43,663 nucleotides of DNA from Candidatus Frankia alpina (GTDB lineage: Bacteria > Actinomycetota > Actinomycetes > Frankiales > Frankiaceae): NCBI RefSeq assembly GCF_902806485.1, contig NZ_CADCWT010000015.1, positions 1 to 43,663 of the forward strand, in the 5' to 3' direction. Under the pieces are notes generated by a model, which did not search any database, was not told the DNA's origin, and saw only the letters and a list, made by a program, of their open reading frames with translations. The translations under genes were made by a program, and so were the position numbers. Below are positions 16,730 through 25,654 of the stretch, piece by piece. Each line of letters opens with the position of its first letter. Within the stretch, counting starts at the first letter, position 1.

Positions 16730-17142
16730 ATGCGTCCGCGGTCGGTAATCGACTACGCGCTCGCCCGCCGGGGGGTGCTTGCGGATCTCCACGCGGGTCG
16801 CGTGTCGTCAGCTTGACGTCTGCGACGCGCATCCGTACCTGCTGCGGGCGGCCAAGTACCACGGCGAGCCGACCAGCAAGCGTTGCCCGGTCTGCCGCGG
16901 CGGCGATCCGCTCATCCACGTCACGTACACCTACGGTGACGAGCTCGGCGAAAGCTCCGGCCGCGCGCGGGCGACAAAGGACCTTCCGGCGCTCGCGGCG
17001 AGGTACGGCGAGCTGCGGGTCTACGTCGTCGAGGTGTGCCGCCCGCCCGTGCGGGTGGAACCACCTGATCACCTCCTATGTGATCGGCACCGGCGAGCCG
17101 AGGGCCAAGCGCCACCACCGCCGTAGCGCAGTCGACACCTGA
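16730..17142 (+). pseudogene. DUF5318 family gene with two frame changes
   Basis: ATG 16730 reads RPRSVIDYALARRGVLADLHAGRVSSA and stops at TGA 16814. The next segment, DVCDAHPYLLRAAKYHGEP...CPVCRGGDP...VEVCR, is in the +1 frame from 16815. The end, CGWNHLITSYVIG to TGA 17142, needs another +1 shift near 17040. Joined, the three pieces match the whole DUF5318 protein (Rv0049) that precedes ponA in actinobacteria, including CPVC and the final C..C zinc-like cysteines. The first shift fits one extra T in GCTTGAC; the second fits a 4-nt duplication within CCGCCCGCCCG. Function is unknown even in intact homologues. Sequencing error is possible, since the gene is otherwise well preserved. Confidence 0.8.
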
Positions 17143-17523
17143 ACTCGTCGGCCCAGCACAGCGCCGCAGTCCGCGCGGTCGCCCGTGGCGCCGGTGACGG
17201 TCGGCGGGCGCCCTGCGCGTGCGGGCGGAATCTGGCGTGAGATCCTGGTCTGCCATGTGGGTTTCGCGGCGGGTCCAGGCGTGGCACCAGCCACGGGTGG
17301 GGCCATGTCGTGCCCCTTTCGGGGTGAGCCCGGCGGGTGGCCCGATCCTGCGTGGTCGGCCGGGTCCCACTCGGGGTCTGCGGCCGCCGATGTCCACGCC
17401 GGCCGGGGTCCAGCGGGGCCGGGGCGGCGGGGATCGGACCTTCGGTAGCGGTTGGGGGTGCCGGCCCGTCCCCTGCGGCGGCCCGGTGACCGGGGAGTCC
17501 CAGAGCGACGGATGGAGCGGCTG
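17143..17523. other. Gap upstream of ponA
   Basis: I see no gene in these 381 nt. Several frames are open across parts of it, but without ribosome sites, domains or consistent codon use. The ponA promoter presumably lies here. The right 70 nt are in frame with ponA (open from 17452), so a longer PonA N-terminus cannot be fully excluded. Confidence 0.45.
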
Positions 17524-20500
17524 GTGAGCTCTCCCTACGATCAGGGCGCCTATCGGGGCGGTCCTGGGTCGGACCCGACGAGGTCCGACCCCGGCCCGGT
17601 TCAGGGTGCGCCTCCCGATCGGACTAGGCACGATCGAACAGACCGAGTCGGCCCACCGGGTCGACCTGTCCCGCCTGCCTCGGCGGGTCGGGGTGGCCCG
17701 CCGGGGCCGGACGGTGCTGGCAGCGGTTCCGGCGGCGGCGCCTGTGCCGCCCTGGTGCCCCCGGCCGGCCGGCCGGCCGATGGACGGGGCGAACGCGCCG
17801 CGCTGGTTCCGCCCGCCGCAGCGGCCGGACCGCCTCCGTGCGGGGCGGTGCCCGTTCCTTCCGCTGATGCCGCGGGGCCCGCGCGGCGGCCGGATGGTGC
17901 CGATGCGGCGGCGATTCCCACCGCCGGCTGGGTGCCGGACCGCGGCTCGATCGATCGGCCCGGTGAGCGCGCCGCGCCGCCTGGTGTCGCCGCGGCTGAC
18001 GACGGCTGGGGCAGCCGTCCGTCCTCCACCCGCGGCGCCTCCCCCGAGCGGGCCAGAGCCCCCCGGCGGGAGCCGCAGCGCGGGGGACCAGACCCGGCTG
18101 GGGAGAGCCCGCTGCCCGGTGGTGCGTCCGAGGGGTCCGTCGCCCGGGCCGGCATGCCCCGCGGGGCCGGTGCCGCCGGCGATCCTCGGGCGAGCCGCGA
18201 TCCGGGCCCGGCCCGGGACCCGGGCTCCACCCGCGCGGTCGCGGGCGGGCCCTTCGTCCCCGTCGTGGATCCGGGCCCCGGTTCCCGAACCGACCAGGCA
18301 TCCGCCGGCGGGGCCGGTACCGATCCGTGCCGTCGTGGCGACTGGGCGGCCGCCGAGGAACCCGTCGTCGGCGGCGGGCGGGGCCGAGACCGGGCCGGCG
18401 CCGTCGGCGCCAGGCGTGGCTCCGGCCCGGACCATCCGGACCGCCCCCCGCGGCCGACCGGGCCGGACCGGGCCGCGGGCGCCCCCCGGGGCCCGGCGGG
18501 GGTCAACACGCTTTATGACACCGTCGACCAGGCGGCGCTGCGCCGCGTCGACGTCCGGGAACGCACTGCCGACGCGACCGTCTACCACAAGGTGGCGCCG
18601 GAGCCGGCCGGGCGCGAGGGCGCGGATCGCGCGGGAATGACGGAGGTGACGCCGGTGCGCCGGGTCGCCGGGCGGCGACGTGATCGCCCCACCCAGGCGA
18701 CCGAGCGGATGGCGCTGCGAGTCGGCAAGCGGGAGGCCGCCGAGGGGCGCAGCGGGCCGGGCCGGTCAGGGACTCGGCGTCCGTCCCCCGGGCGCACCGC
18801 ACCGGGCCGCGCCGGACCCGAGCGCACCTCGCGGGCGGCGATGGGAGGCCCGGGCGGACCAGACGGCCCCGGCGGGCCGAGCGGGCCGGGCCGTGGCGGG
18901 CGCATCCCCCGCCCGGGCCAGGGCCGACGTGGTCCGATGTGGTGGCGTCGGCGGCCGCGCTGGCTGCGCCGGCTGGTGCTGGCCGGCATGTTCTCTTCGA
19001 TCCTGCTGTTCGTCGCGGGTATCGCGGTCGTCTACGCGGCGACCCGAGTGCCGCTGCCCGGTGAGGTGAAGACCGACCAGACCTCGATCATCTTCTACGG
19101 GCCGCCGGCCGGGTCGAACCAGGGAACCGGCGACGAGCTCGTCCGTATCGGAACGGTGAACCGCACCGACGTGCCGCTGGCCCAGGTGTCCAAGGAAATG
19201 CAGCATGCGGTGCTCGCAGCCGAGGACAAAAACTTCTATCACGAGCCCGGGATTTCGCCGAAGGGCATCGCGCGGGCGGTCTACGTCAACGTGAGCGGCG
19301 GGGAGTTCCAGGGTGGTTCGACCATCACGCAGCAATACGCGAAGAACGCCTATCTGACCCAGGAGCGGACGTTCACCCGCAAGATGCGGGAGATCGTGCT
19401 CGCGGTCAAGCTGGACCAGAAGTACTCCAAGGATCAGATCCTGGGGTTCTATCTGAATACGATCTACTTCGGGCGCGGTGCCTACGGCATCGAGGCCGCG
19501 GCGAAGGCGTACTTCAACACGACGGCCGCGAATCTCACGGCGCAGCAGGGCGCGGTCATCGCGGGCCTGATTCGATCACCGAACTATCTTGACCCGACAA
19601 AGAATCCCGGGCCGGCGGCCAGTCGCTGGCATGACGTGGTCGCGACGATGGCCGCCGAGGGCTGGGCGCCGCCTTCGATCACCAGCGAGCAACCCCAGCC
19701 GGTCATCCTCAAGGCGGACGACCCCACCACCTCCTCCGCTCAGGTCGCGTACATACGCGACGAGGTGAAACGTGAGCTGATGGCGAACGGGATCACCGAG
19801 GATCAGATAAAACGCGGTGGCCTGCGCATCACCACCACGATCGACAAGGGTCGCCAGATGGCCGCTTTCAATGCGGTCAACAGCGTGCTGAGCACGGCGT
19901 ACGCGGCGGTGCCGGATCTACGGACCGGCCTGTCAGCGGTGGAACCCGGGACCGGTCGGATACTCGCCTGGTATGGAGGTTCGCTCTACGGCAAGGATGC
20001 GCAGGGCCGCGAGCAGTACGAGGACAACGTCGCCACGGCGCAGGTGCAGTCCGCATCGACCTTCAAGACGATCACCCTGGTGGCCGCGCTCCAGAAGAAC
20101 ATCAACCTGAAATCGACGTTCGCGGCACCCGCCAAGGCGTTTCTCCCCGGCTATGAGGTCGAGAACGACGAGAGCGAGGGTGGTGACCTCGGCTACCGGA
20201 ACCTCATCCAGGCGACCGCCGCCTCGATCAACACCGTGTTCGTCCCGCTCGGCCAGAGCATCGGTGTCAACAACATCATTTCCACCGCCCGCCTCCTCGG
20301 CATTCGGGGGTCCACCGGGTTGGAGCCGGTTGCCGGTATCACCCTGGGCAAGGACAACGTCTACCCCATTGACATGACGACGGTCTATTCGGTTCTCGCG
20401 AGCAACGGGGTGCAGGCCAAACCCCACATGGTGGACAAGGTGCAGGACGGCAGCGGCCAGGTGATCTATTCAGGCGCCGACCAGAACGTCAAGCAGGCCA

Positions 20501-21066
20501 TCCCCGCCTCGATCGCCCGAGACGCGACCTATGCCTTGCAGAGTGTGATCACCGATCCGACCGGTACCGGGCACCGGGCCGCGCTTGCGGGCGGCCGTGA
20601 GGCCGCCGGGAAGACCGGTACCTCGACCGACTTCCGGTCTGCCTGGTTCTGCGGGTACACCAAGGAGATCGCCTCCTGCGTCGACATGTTTCGAGGCAAG
20701 GGTCTGAACACGGACCAGCTCAAGGGCATCCCCGGCGCCGCGGACGGGGTGTACGGTGGTACCTTCCCGGCGAAGGTCTGGAAGGCCTTCATGGACGCCG
20801 CCCTGCAGGGGGTGCCGAAATCCAAGTTCGACCCGCCGGCCTTCGGCGGACTCGTCCAGGACAATGAGCCGGCACCGACACCGACGATGACGCCGAGCAC
20901 CGCGCCTTCCACCGGTGGCGTCGATCTCAACCTGGGTGACCTGTTCGGCGGTGGTAACAACGGCGGCGACGGCAACGGACAGCAGCCCCAGCAGCCCGCA
21001 GCGAACCGCCCGAACCCAAACAGGTCCCCCCGCCCGACGGGAATCTTCGTCGACCCTTTCAAGTGA
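17524..21066 (+). CDS. ponA: Class A penicillin-binding protein (transglycosylase/transpeptidase)
   Basis: A bifunctional peptidoglycan synthase of 1180 residues. The first 470 are a cytoplasmic disordered Pro/Gly/Ala/Arg tail, then comes MWWRRRPRWLRRL and a membrane helix (about 478-502). The GT51 domain shows AAEDKNFYHEPGISPKG, GGSTITQQYAKN and a catalytic second Glu region. The transpeptidase domain shows the nucleophile motif STFK (S845), SIN (901) and KTGT (1030). A Gly/Asn/Gln/Pro-rich tail ends the protein. I chose GTG 17524 because GGAG lies 6 nt ahead; GTG 17452 is an alternative. It matches Rv0050 (ponA1) in order with DUF5318 before it and the GT87 gene after it. The tail is far longer than usual. 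Confidence 0.94.
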   Translation: MSSPYDQGAYRGGPGSDPTRSDPGPVQGAPPDRTRHDRTDRVGPPGRPVPPASAGRGGPPGPDGAGSGSGGGACAALVPPAGRPADGRGERAALVPPAAAAGPPPCGAVPVPSADAAGPARRPDGADAAAIPTAGWVPDRGSIDRPGERAAPPGVAAADDGWGSRPSSTRGASPERARAPRREPQRGGPDPAGESPLPGGASEGSVARAGMPRGAGAAGDPRASRDPGPARDPGSTRAVAGGPFVPVVDPGPGSRTDQASAGGAGTDPCRRGDWAAAEEPVVGGGRGRDRAGAVGARRGSGPDHPDRPPRPTGPDRAAGAPRGPAGVNTLYDTVDQAALRRVDVRERTADATVYHKVAPEPAGREGADRAGMTEVTPVRRVAGRRRDRPTQATERMALRVGKREAAEGRSGPGRSGTRRPSPGRTAPGRAGPERTSRAAMGGPGGPDGPGGPSGPGRGGRIPRPGQGRRGPMWWRRRPRWLRRLVLAGMFSSILLFVAGIAVVYAATRVPLPGEVKTDQTSIIFYGPPAGSNQGTGDELVRIGTVNRTDVPLAQVSKEMQHAVLAAEDKNFYHEPGISPKGIARAVYVNVSGGEFQGGSTITQQYAKNAYLTQERTFTRKMREIVLAVKLDQKYSKDQILGFYLNTIYFGRGAYGIEAAAKAYFNTTAANLTAQQGAVIAGLIRSPNYLDPTKNPGPAASRWHDVVATMAAEGWAPPSITSEQPQPVILKADDPTTSSAQVAYIRDEVKRELMANGITEDQIKRGGLRITTTIDKGRQMAAFNAVNSVLSTAYAAVPDLRTGLSAVEPGTGRILAWYGGSLYGKDAQGREQYEDNVATAQVQSASTFKTITLVAALQKNINLKSTFAAPAKAFLPGYEVENDESEGGDLGYRNLIQATAASINTVFVPLGQSIGVNNIISTARLLGIRGSTGLEPVAGITLGKDNVYPIDMTTVYSVLASNGVQAKPHMVDKVQDGSGQVIYSGADQNVKQAIPASIARDATYALQSVITDPTGTGHRAALAGGREAAGKTGTSTDFRSAWFCGYTKEIASCVDMFRGKGLNTDQLKGIPGAADGVYGGTFPAKVWKAFMDAALQGVPKSKFDPPAFGGLVQDNEPAPTPTMTPSTAPSTGGVDLNLGDLFGGGNNGGDGNGQQPQQPAANRPNPNRSPRPTGIFVDPFK

Positions 21067-21076
21067 CCGGTGGGCC

Positions 21077-21116
21077 GACCACGCCGACGGGATCGGGCGG
21101 TCGGGGAGGCGTGGTC
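21077..21116 (+). terminator. Hairpin downstream of ponA
   Basis: GACCACGCC (21077-21085) and GGCGTGGTC (21108-21116) pair perfectly over 9 bp, 10 nt after the ponA stop. The 22-nt interior is GC-rich and can pair further (CGAC/GTCG). There is no U-tract. Confidence 0.6.
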
Positions 21117-21251
21117 ACGATGCGCCCCCGCAGCCCCGATCCCGCGGCGACGGATGGCGGTCCGTCCACCGCTCCCACTCCCAGGTGATCGAGCCCGGTC
21201 ACCGTCCGCCCGCGCGGGCGCCGTTCCGGAAGCAGGTGAGTTGAAGCGTCG

Positions 21252-23375
21252 GTGCGTTGGGTGAGAATGGCCCGCATGGCCATGACACCGGCGCCTCCCG
21301 CCCGCGTCAGCCCGGCCCGGGAGGACCCGGTCGTGGCGGAGGCAAGTCAGCTCATCGGCGGCCCGCCCGGCGAACATGCGGTCGTCCCGGACCGGCGGAC
21401 CTGGCTGACTCCGCTGCGCGTGCTGATGGCCCTGGCCATCGTGGCCAGCGTGCTCGGCTACACGCAGAAGATCGGCTGCCGCGACACCCGGAGCTGGACG
21501 CATGAGCACCAGTACAGCTCGCTGTGCTATTCCGACGTCGTCGCCCTCTACAGTCAGGAGGGCCTGGTCGACAAGAAGATCCCCTACCTGGACTACCCGA
21601 CGGAGTACCCGCCGCTGATCGGCGCGGCGATGCAGCTCATCTCCTGGCCCGCGAGCCACGCGTCCGGGCCGCGGGTGGTCTACCGCGACGACGACGGCGG
21701 CCGGCGGGTGTTCGACCACTACACGATGGATCGCCGCTCGGCCGTCTTCTACGACCTCACCGCGCTGCTGTTCATGGTCGCCGCGGGTGTGGCGGTGGCC
21801 TGTACCGCACTGACGGCCGGATCCCGGCGGGTCTGGGACGCGGCGCTGTTCGCGTTGGCCCCCGCGCTCATCCTGCATCTGCTGACGAACTGGGACATCC
21901 TCGCGGTGGCGTTCGCCGCCGGCGGCCTGCTCGCCTGGTCCAGACGGGCCCCGCGGCTGGCCGGCCTGCTGCTCGGCCTGGGCATCCTCACCAAGCTCTA
22001 CCCGGTGCTGTTCCTGCTCGGCCTGTTCTTCGTCTGCCTACGCGCCGGGAAGCTGCGCGAGCTGGCGAAGACCGTCACCACGGCGATCGTGACGGTGGTC
22101 GTCGTGGTCGTGCCGCTGTGGCTGGTGGCCGGCTACTTCGACAAGCAGAACAACAAGGTCGGCGACAGTATCTGGACGACGTTCTGGCACGGCGGCGACT
22201 GGGTGCCTCTGCTCGGTGGGGGCCCGGACGGGGCACGCAACGGCCTCGCGCGGTTCGTCGATCTGAACTCCGACCGGGGCGCCGACTGGGATTCGGTGGC
22301 CTTCGGCGCGACCTGGCTCGCCGACCGCCACGACCCGGCCTGGTTCGCGCCGATGCACCTGCTGGTCTGCGTCGTGACCGCCGCTGTCGTCCTCGCAGTG
22401 GCGGCGGCGCTGATCGTGCACCGCCCCGACACCCGGCGCCTCGTCGTCGCCTCGGCGGTGGCCACCTGGATCACGGTCTCCGTCGCCGTCCCGCTCGTCC
22501 TGCAGGGCATCCGGGAGCACGGCCTGCCCATCGGCACCCTGAACACCATCACCGCCGCGACGCTGGTCGTCGCCGTGATCGCGATCGGGCTGCTCACCTG
22601 GTTCGCGCCGCGCCGGCCGCGGCTGCCGCAGGTGCTGTTCCTGCTCGTCGTCGCGTTTCTGCTGAGCAACAAGGTCTTCTCCCCCCAGTACACGATCTGG
22701 CTGCTGCCCCTCGTGGCGCTCGCGCGGCCGCGGTGGCGGCTGTTTCTGCTCTGGCAGGCCTGCGAGGCGTGGGTGCTGTTCACCCGGTTCATGCACTTCA
22801 TCTACAACGACACCCAGGGTCGGCGCGGCATCGACCGGGGCTGGTTCGTCGGTGCGGTGGCGCTGCGCGACCTGGTGCTGCTCATCATGGCGGGCTTCGT
22901 CATCCGGGAGATCCTGCATCCGTGGGCCGACATCGTCCGCACCGGCGGCTGGGCGCAGCCGGCCGACCGGCTCGCCACGGACCGGCCTGCGGCGCTGGAC
23001 CTCGGCGCGGTGGATGACCCGGCCGGGGGGGTGCTGGACCATGCGCCCGACGTGCGGGGCGGCTGGCACGGACGGCCGACAAGGTCGCCGCGTGACCGCG
23101 CCCGCGAGCTCCCCACGGTGACCGGCGACGCGGACGGACGCGATGGTGGCGCCTCCGCCGAGGCCCGAGTGAGCGCCGGCGCCGGGACCACGGCAGGCGC
23201 CGGGGTGCAGGCCGGTGCCGGGACGGATGCCGGCGCCGCGGGCGAGCCGGCGGCGCGTCCGGAATTCGAGCCGCTGGAGCCGGGTGCCCTGTTCCGGCCA
23301 CGGCAGAACCGCCCGGACGCCGCCCCGGACGCCGCCCCGGACGCCGACGATGGGACCGGTCCCCCCGGTGGCTGA
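21252..23375 (+). CDS. Membrane glycosyltransferase, GT87/DUF2029 type
   Basis: A 707-residue polytopic protein with about 10-12 hydrophobic helices from residue 55 on. YPTEYPPLIGAAM in the first outer loop and NWDILAVAFAAGGLLAWSRR...LGLGILTKLYPVLFLLGL are typical of polyprenyl-phosphate-mannose-dependent GT87 enzymes that build mannolipids. The homologue in this position is Rv0051. After residue about 590 the tail is disordered and rich in Ala/Gly/Asp, with repeated AGAGT and DAAPDAAPDAD units. The start could be GTG 21252 or ATG 21267; neither has a strong ribosome site. Its stop overlaps the start of the next transferase, so the two are probably coupled. Confidence 0.85.
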   Translation: MRWVRMARMAMTPAPPARVSPAREDPVVAEASQLIGGPPGEHAVVPDRRTWLTPLRVLMALAIVASVLGYTQKIGCRDTRSWTHEHQYSSLCYSDVVALYSQEGLVDKKIPYLDYPTEYPPLIGAAMQLISWPASHASGPRVVYRDDDGGRRVFDHYTMDRRSAVFYDLTALLFMVAAGVAVACTALTAGSRRVWDAALFALAPALILHLLTNWDILAVAFAAGGLLAWSRRAPRLAGLLLGLGILTKLYPVLFLLGLFFVCLRAGKLRELAKTVTTAIVTVVVVVVPLWLVAGYFDKQNNKVGDSIWTTFWHGGDWVPLLGGGPDGARNGLARFVDLNSDRGADWDSVAFGATWLADRHDPAWFAPMHLLVCVVTAAVVLAVAAALIVHRPDTRRLVVASAVATWITVSVAVPLVLQGIREHGLPIGTLNTITAATLVVAVIAIGLLTWFAPRRPRLPQVLFLLVVAFLLSNKVFSPQYTIWLLPLVALARPRWRLFLLWQACEAWVLFTRFMHFIYNDTQGRRGIDRGWFVGAVALRDLVLLIMAGFVIREILHPWADIVRTGGWAQPADRLATDRPAALDLGAVDDPAGGVLDHAPDVRGGWHGRPTRSPRDRARELPTVTGDADGRDGGASAEARVSAGAGTTAGAGVQAGAGTDAGAAGEPAARPEFEPLEPGALFRPRQNRPDAAPDAAPDADDGTGPPGG

Positions 23376-24546
23376 GGTGGACGAGCTCGTCAGCGCCCGC
23401 GATCTGACCGGCATCGCCTGCTCGGGCTGGGCCCGCCTGCCGGAGTCGGCCCGGGCCGCCGTCCCGCTCTGGCTCGCCAGCCGGGTTGCCGTCGCCCTGC
23501 TCTCCCTGGCCGCGGCGCGAGCGCTGAGCTCGGCGCCGGCGCGCAACGCCCCCGGCCTACGCACCCTGTGGGACCGCTGGGATGTCGGCCTGTTCACCAA
23601 GGTCGCCCGGTACGGCTATCTCTCCCCCGCCTACGCGGACCGGACGGAGGTCGACTTCCCCGGACTACCCCTCGCCATCCGGCTCGTCCACGTGATCGTG
23701 CCGGACTGGATCGCCGCCGGCCTCGTCGTTTCCCTGCTGGCCGGCGCGGTCACCGCGGCCGCGCTGTGGCGGCTCGCCGCGGACGAGGTCGCGGCGCCGG
23801 CCGCCAGGTTCGCAGTTCTCAGCCTGATCTGTTTCCCCTACGCGGTGTTCCTGTTCGCCGCCTACTCCGAAGGGCTGTTCCTCGCGTTCGCGACGGCGTC
23901 GTGGCTCGCCGCCCGCCGCCAGCACTGGTGGCTCGCGGGGCTGCTCGGCGCCGGCGCGGCGTCGGCGCGCATCAGCGGGGTCGCCTTCGGCGTTGCCCTC
24001 GCCGTGCAGTACGTCGTCGGCCGGCGCGCGGCGGGACGGCCGGTGTTCGCGTGGCCCGCGCTGTCACTGGCCCTCCCGCCGGTACCGGTCCTCGCCTACC
24101 TGGGCTACCTGCGCGCGCGCACCGGCGGCTGGGGCTCCTATACCGATGCGATGCGCGACGGCTGGCATCGCGGCCTCGACTGGCCCTGGTCGGGATGGGC
24201 GACCACGTGGTCGTCTGCCACCGACGGCAACGGCGCCTCGACCTTCGTGTGGTTCTGGCGCGGGGAGCTGCTCGCGGTGGTCGTCGGCGTGCTGCTGACG
24301 ATCGTGCTGTTGGTAGGCCGGCGGTGGGGGGAGGCGACCTTCGTCGGTGTGATGACTGCGATCATGGCCTGTACGAACTACTACGCCTCCGGAATCCGCG
24401 GGATCCTGGTGGCCTTCCCGCTCTACCTCCTGCTCGCGCGGACCGCCGCGCGTCACCCGAGGTTCGCAACCGGCTACCTGTGCCTGTGCGCGCCGGTGAT
24501 GGCGGTGCTGGTGGTCGCCTTCACTCAGGGGCAGTGGGTCGACTGA
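23350..24546 (+). CDS. PIG-V-type mannosyltransferase family membrane protein
   Basis: A 398-residue polytopic membrane protein. RWDVGLFTKVARYGY (W-D/x-y-x-x-I-A-x-x-G-Y type) near the N-terminus, FFPYAVFLFAAYSEGLFLAFA-like sequence and ASARISGVAFGVAL match the Mannosyl_trans2/PIG-V family, which uses polyprenyl-phosphate mannose. In actinobacteria such proteins act on membrane glycolipids or lipoglycans, but the acceptor is unknown. ATG 23350 overlaps the GT87 gene by 26 nt, and GTG 23368 is an alternative that would also be coupled. Together the two genes look like a small lipid-glycosylation unit placed behind ponA. Confidence 0.82.
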   Translation: MGPVPPVAEVDELVSARDLTGIACSGWARLPESARAAVPLWLASRVAVALLSLAAARALSSAPARNAPGLRTLWDRWDVGLFTKVARYGYLSPAYADRTEVDFPGLPLAIRLVHVIVPDWIAAGLVVSLLAGAVTAAALWRLAADEVAAPAARFAVLSLICFPYAVFLFAAYSEGLFLAFATASWLAARRQHWWLAGLLGAGAASARISGVAFGVALAVQYVVGRRAAGRPVFAWPALSLALPPVPVLAYLGYLRARTGGWGSYTDAMRDGWHRGLDWPWSGWATTWSSATDGNGASTFVWFWRGELLAVVVGVLLTIVLLVGRRWGEATFVGVMTAIMACTNYYASGIRGILVAFPLYLLLARTAARHPRFATGYLCLCAPVMAVLVVAFTQGQWVD

Positions 24547-24717
24547 TCCCTGGTGCGGCGCGGCGATCCCCGCACGGGTGATGCGCAACGATGGCGCTGA
24601 CGTGGGTGAGGAACGGAGAGCGATGCATTGGACACCGGGGACTCCTGGGCAGGTCGAGCTGACGTCGGAGTCGGGGCCGCAGACCGCGGCTCCCGGGCCG
24701 GAACGGACGGGGTCGTA

Positions 24718-25020
24718 GTGAGCGGTGAACCGGCTGGCGGTGTGCGCGGCGGCCCGGCCGGCGGCGCCATGCGCGGCAGCGGCCGGGGGGACCTGCCGGC
24801 GCGGATCGAGCCACGCTCCGTCGCCCGACTGCTGGGCGGTATTGCGGGCCTGGCCGCGCTCGCGGTGCTCGGGCTGGCGCTCGCCGACCCCACGCCGTCG
24901 CGTCATCTGCGTGGGCTGCTCATCACGGTCGATCTCGTCTGCCTGGCCGGCGCGGGAACAGCCTGGCTGCGAGTGGTCCTGGCGGTCGGCGCGCCCAGCG
25001 CCTCGAAACGGATCGAGTAA
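24718..25020 (+). CDS. Small membrane protein of unknown function
   Basis: A 100-residue protein from GTG 24718 (VSGEPAGGVRGG). It has a Gly-rich N-terminus and two probable membrane helices (VARLLGGIAGLAALAVLGLALA and LLITVDLVCLAGAGTAWLRVVLAV), ending in SKRIE. I recognise no family. An upstream in-frame TTG (24628) would add 30 residues without domain content, and ATG 24769 is a shorter option. It sits between the mannosyltransferase and rpsF on the same strand. Confidence 0.55.
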   Translation: MSGEPAGGVRGGPAGGAMRGSGRGDLPARIEPRSVARLLGGIAGLAALAVLGLALADPTPSRHLRGLLITVDLVCLAGAGTAWLRVVLAVGAPSASKRIE

Positions 25021-25264
25021 GCTCGGCGGGACACGCCGTGTGTCGGCGCACGCGTCCGTTGCTGGTCAGCTTCCGATCCCTCGCTTGGATCGGCCGGCTG
25101 CCGGGGCGGCCGCCGTGCACTGAAGATCGTCCGGATGTGCCGGCGGGCAGTCCCTTCTGGGATGTCGGCGCCGAGCGCGTCCGCGGCGGCGCAGATCCGG
25201 AGCACGGCTCCTCCTGCCACGGAGAATCCGTGGCCGCCCGAGTCCACAGGAGGTGGGTTCAACC
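25021..25264 (+). promoter_or_regulatory. Leader region of the rpsF operon
   Basis: This 244-nt gap holds two strong hairpins next to the rpsF start: GGAGC-ACG-GCTCC (25199-25211) and GCCACGGA-GAA-TCCGTGGC (25216-25234, perfect 8 bp). AGGAGGT follows at 25248-25254. Many bacteria carry an S6:S18-binding leader before rpsF; position and paired hairpins fit, but I cannot confirm the conserved bulge of that motif. The promoter should lie between 25021 and about 25180. Confidence 0.5.
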
Positions 25265-25591
25265 TTGGCACGTCATTACGAGCTCATGGTGATCCTCGTT
25301 GCCGATCTCGAGGAACGCACCGTTGCGCCGTCCCTTGACCAGTACCTCGGTGTCGTCCGACAGGGCGGCGGCGTGGTCGAGAAGGTCGACATCTGGGGCC
25401 GGCGCCGGCTCGCCTACGAGATCGCGAAGAGCCACGAAGGCATCTACGCGGTCATCGACCTGCACGCGGATCCGGATGTGGTCGCCGAGCTCGACCGCCA
25501 GCTCGTGCTGAACGAGTCGGTCATCCGCACGAAGGTCATCCGGCTTCCCGAGCCGAAGAAGCCTCGTCAGAGCCGCCGGGTGGCGGCATGA
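25265..25591 (+). CDS. rpsF: 30S ribosomal protein S6
   Basis: The protein has 108 residues: [36 protein letters not shown] and [14 protein letters not shown] are the family core. It binds 16S rRNA together with S18 in the platform of the 30S subunit. The start is TTG 25265 with AGGAGGT 10 nt upstream; the in-frame GTG 25253 is embedded in that ribosome site and so is unlikely. It is the first gene of the rpsF-ssb-rpsR-rplI operon. Confidence 0.95.
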   Translation: MARHYELMVILVADLEERTVAPSLDQYLGVVRQGGGVVEKVDIWGRRRLAYEIAKSHEGIYAVIDLHADPDVVAELDRQLVLNESVIRTKVIRLPEPKKPRQSRRVAA

Positions 25592-25654
25592 TCCGGTCCG
25601 CGACGACGGCTGTCCCGCCGTTGTTGTGGACCGCCGACATCCGGGAGGGCGCCC

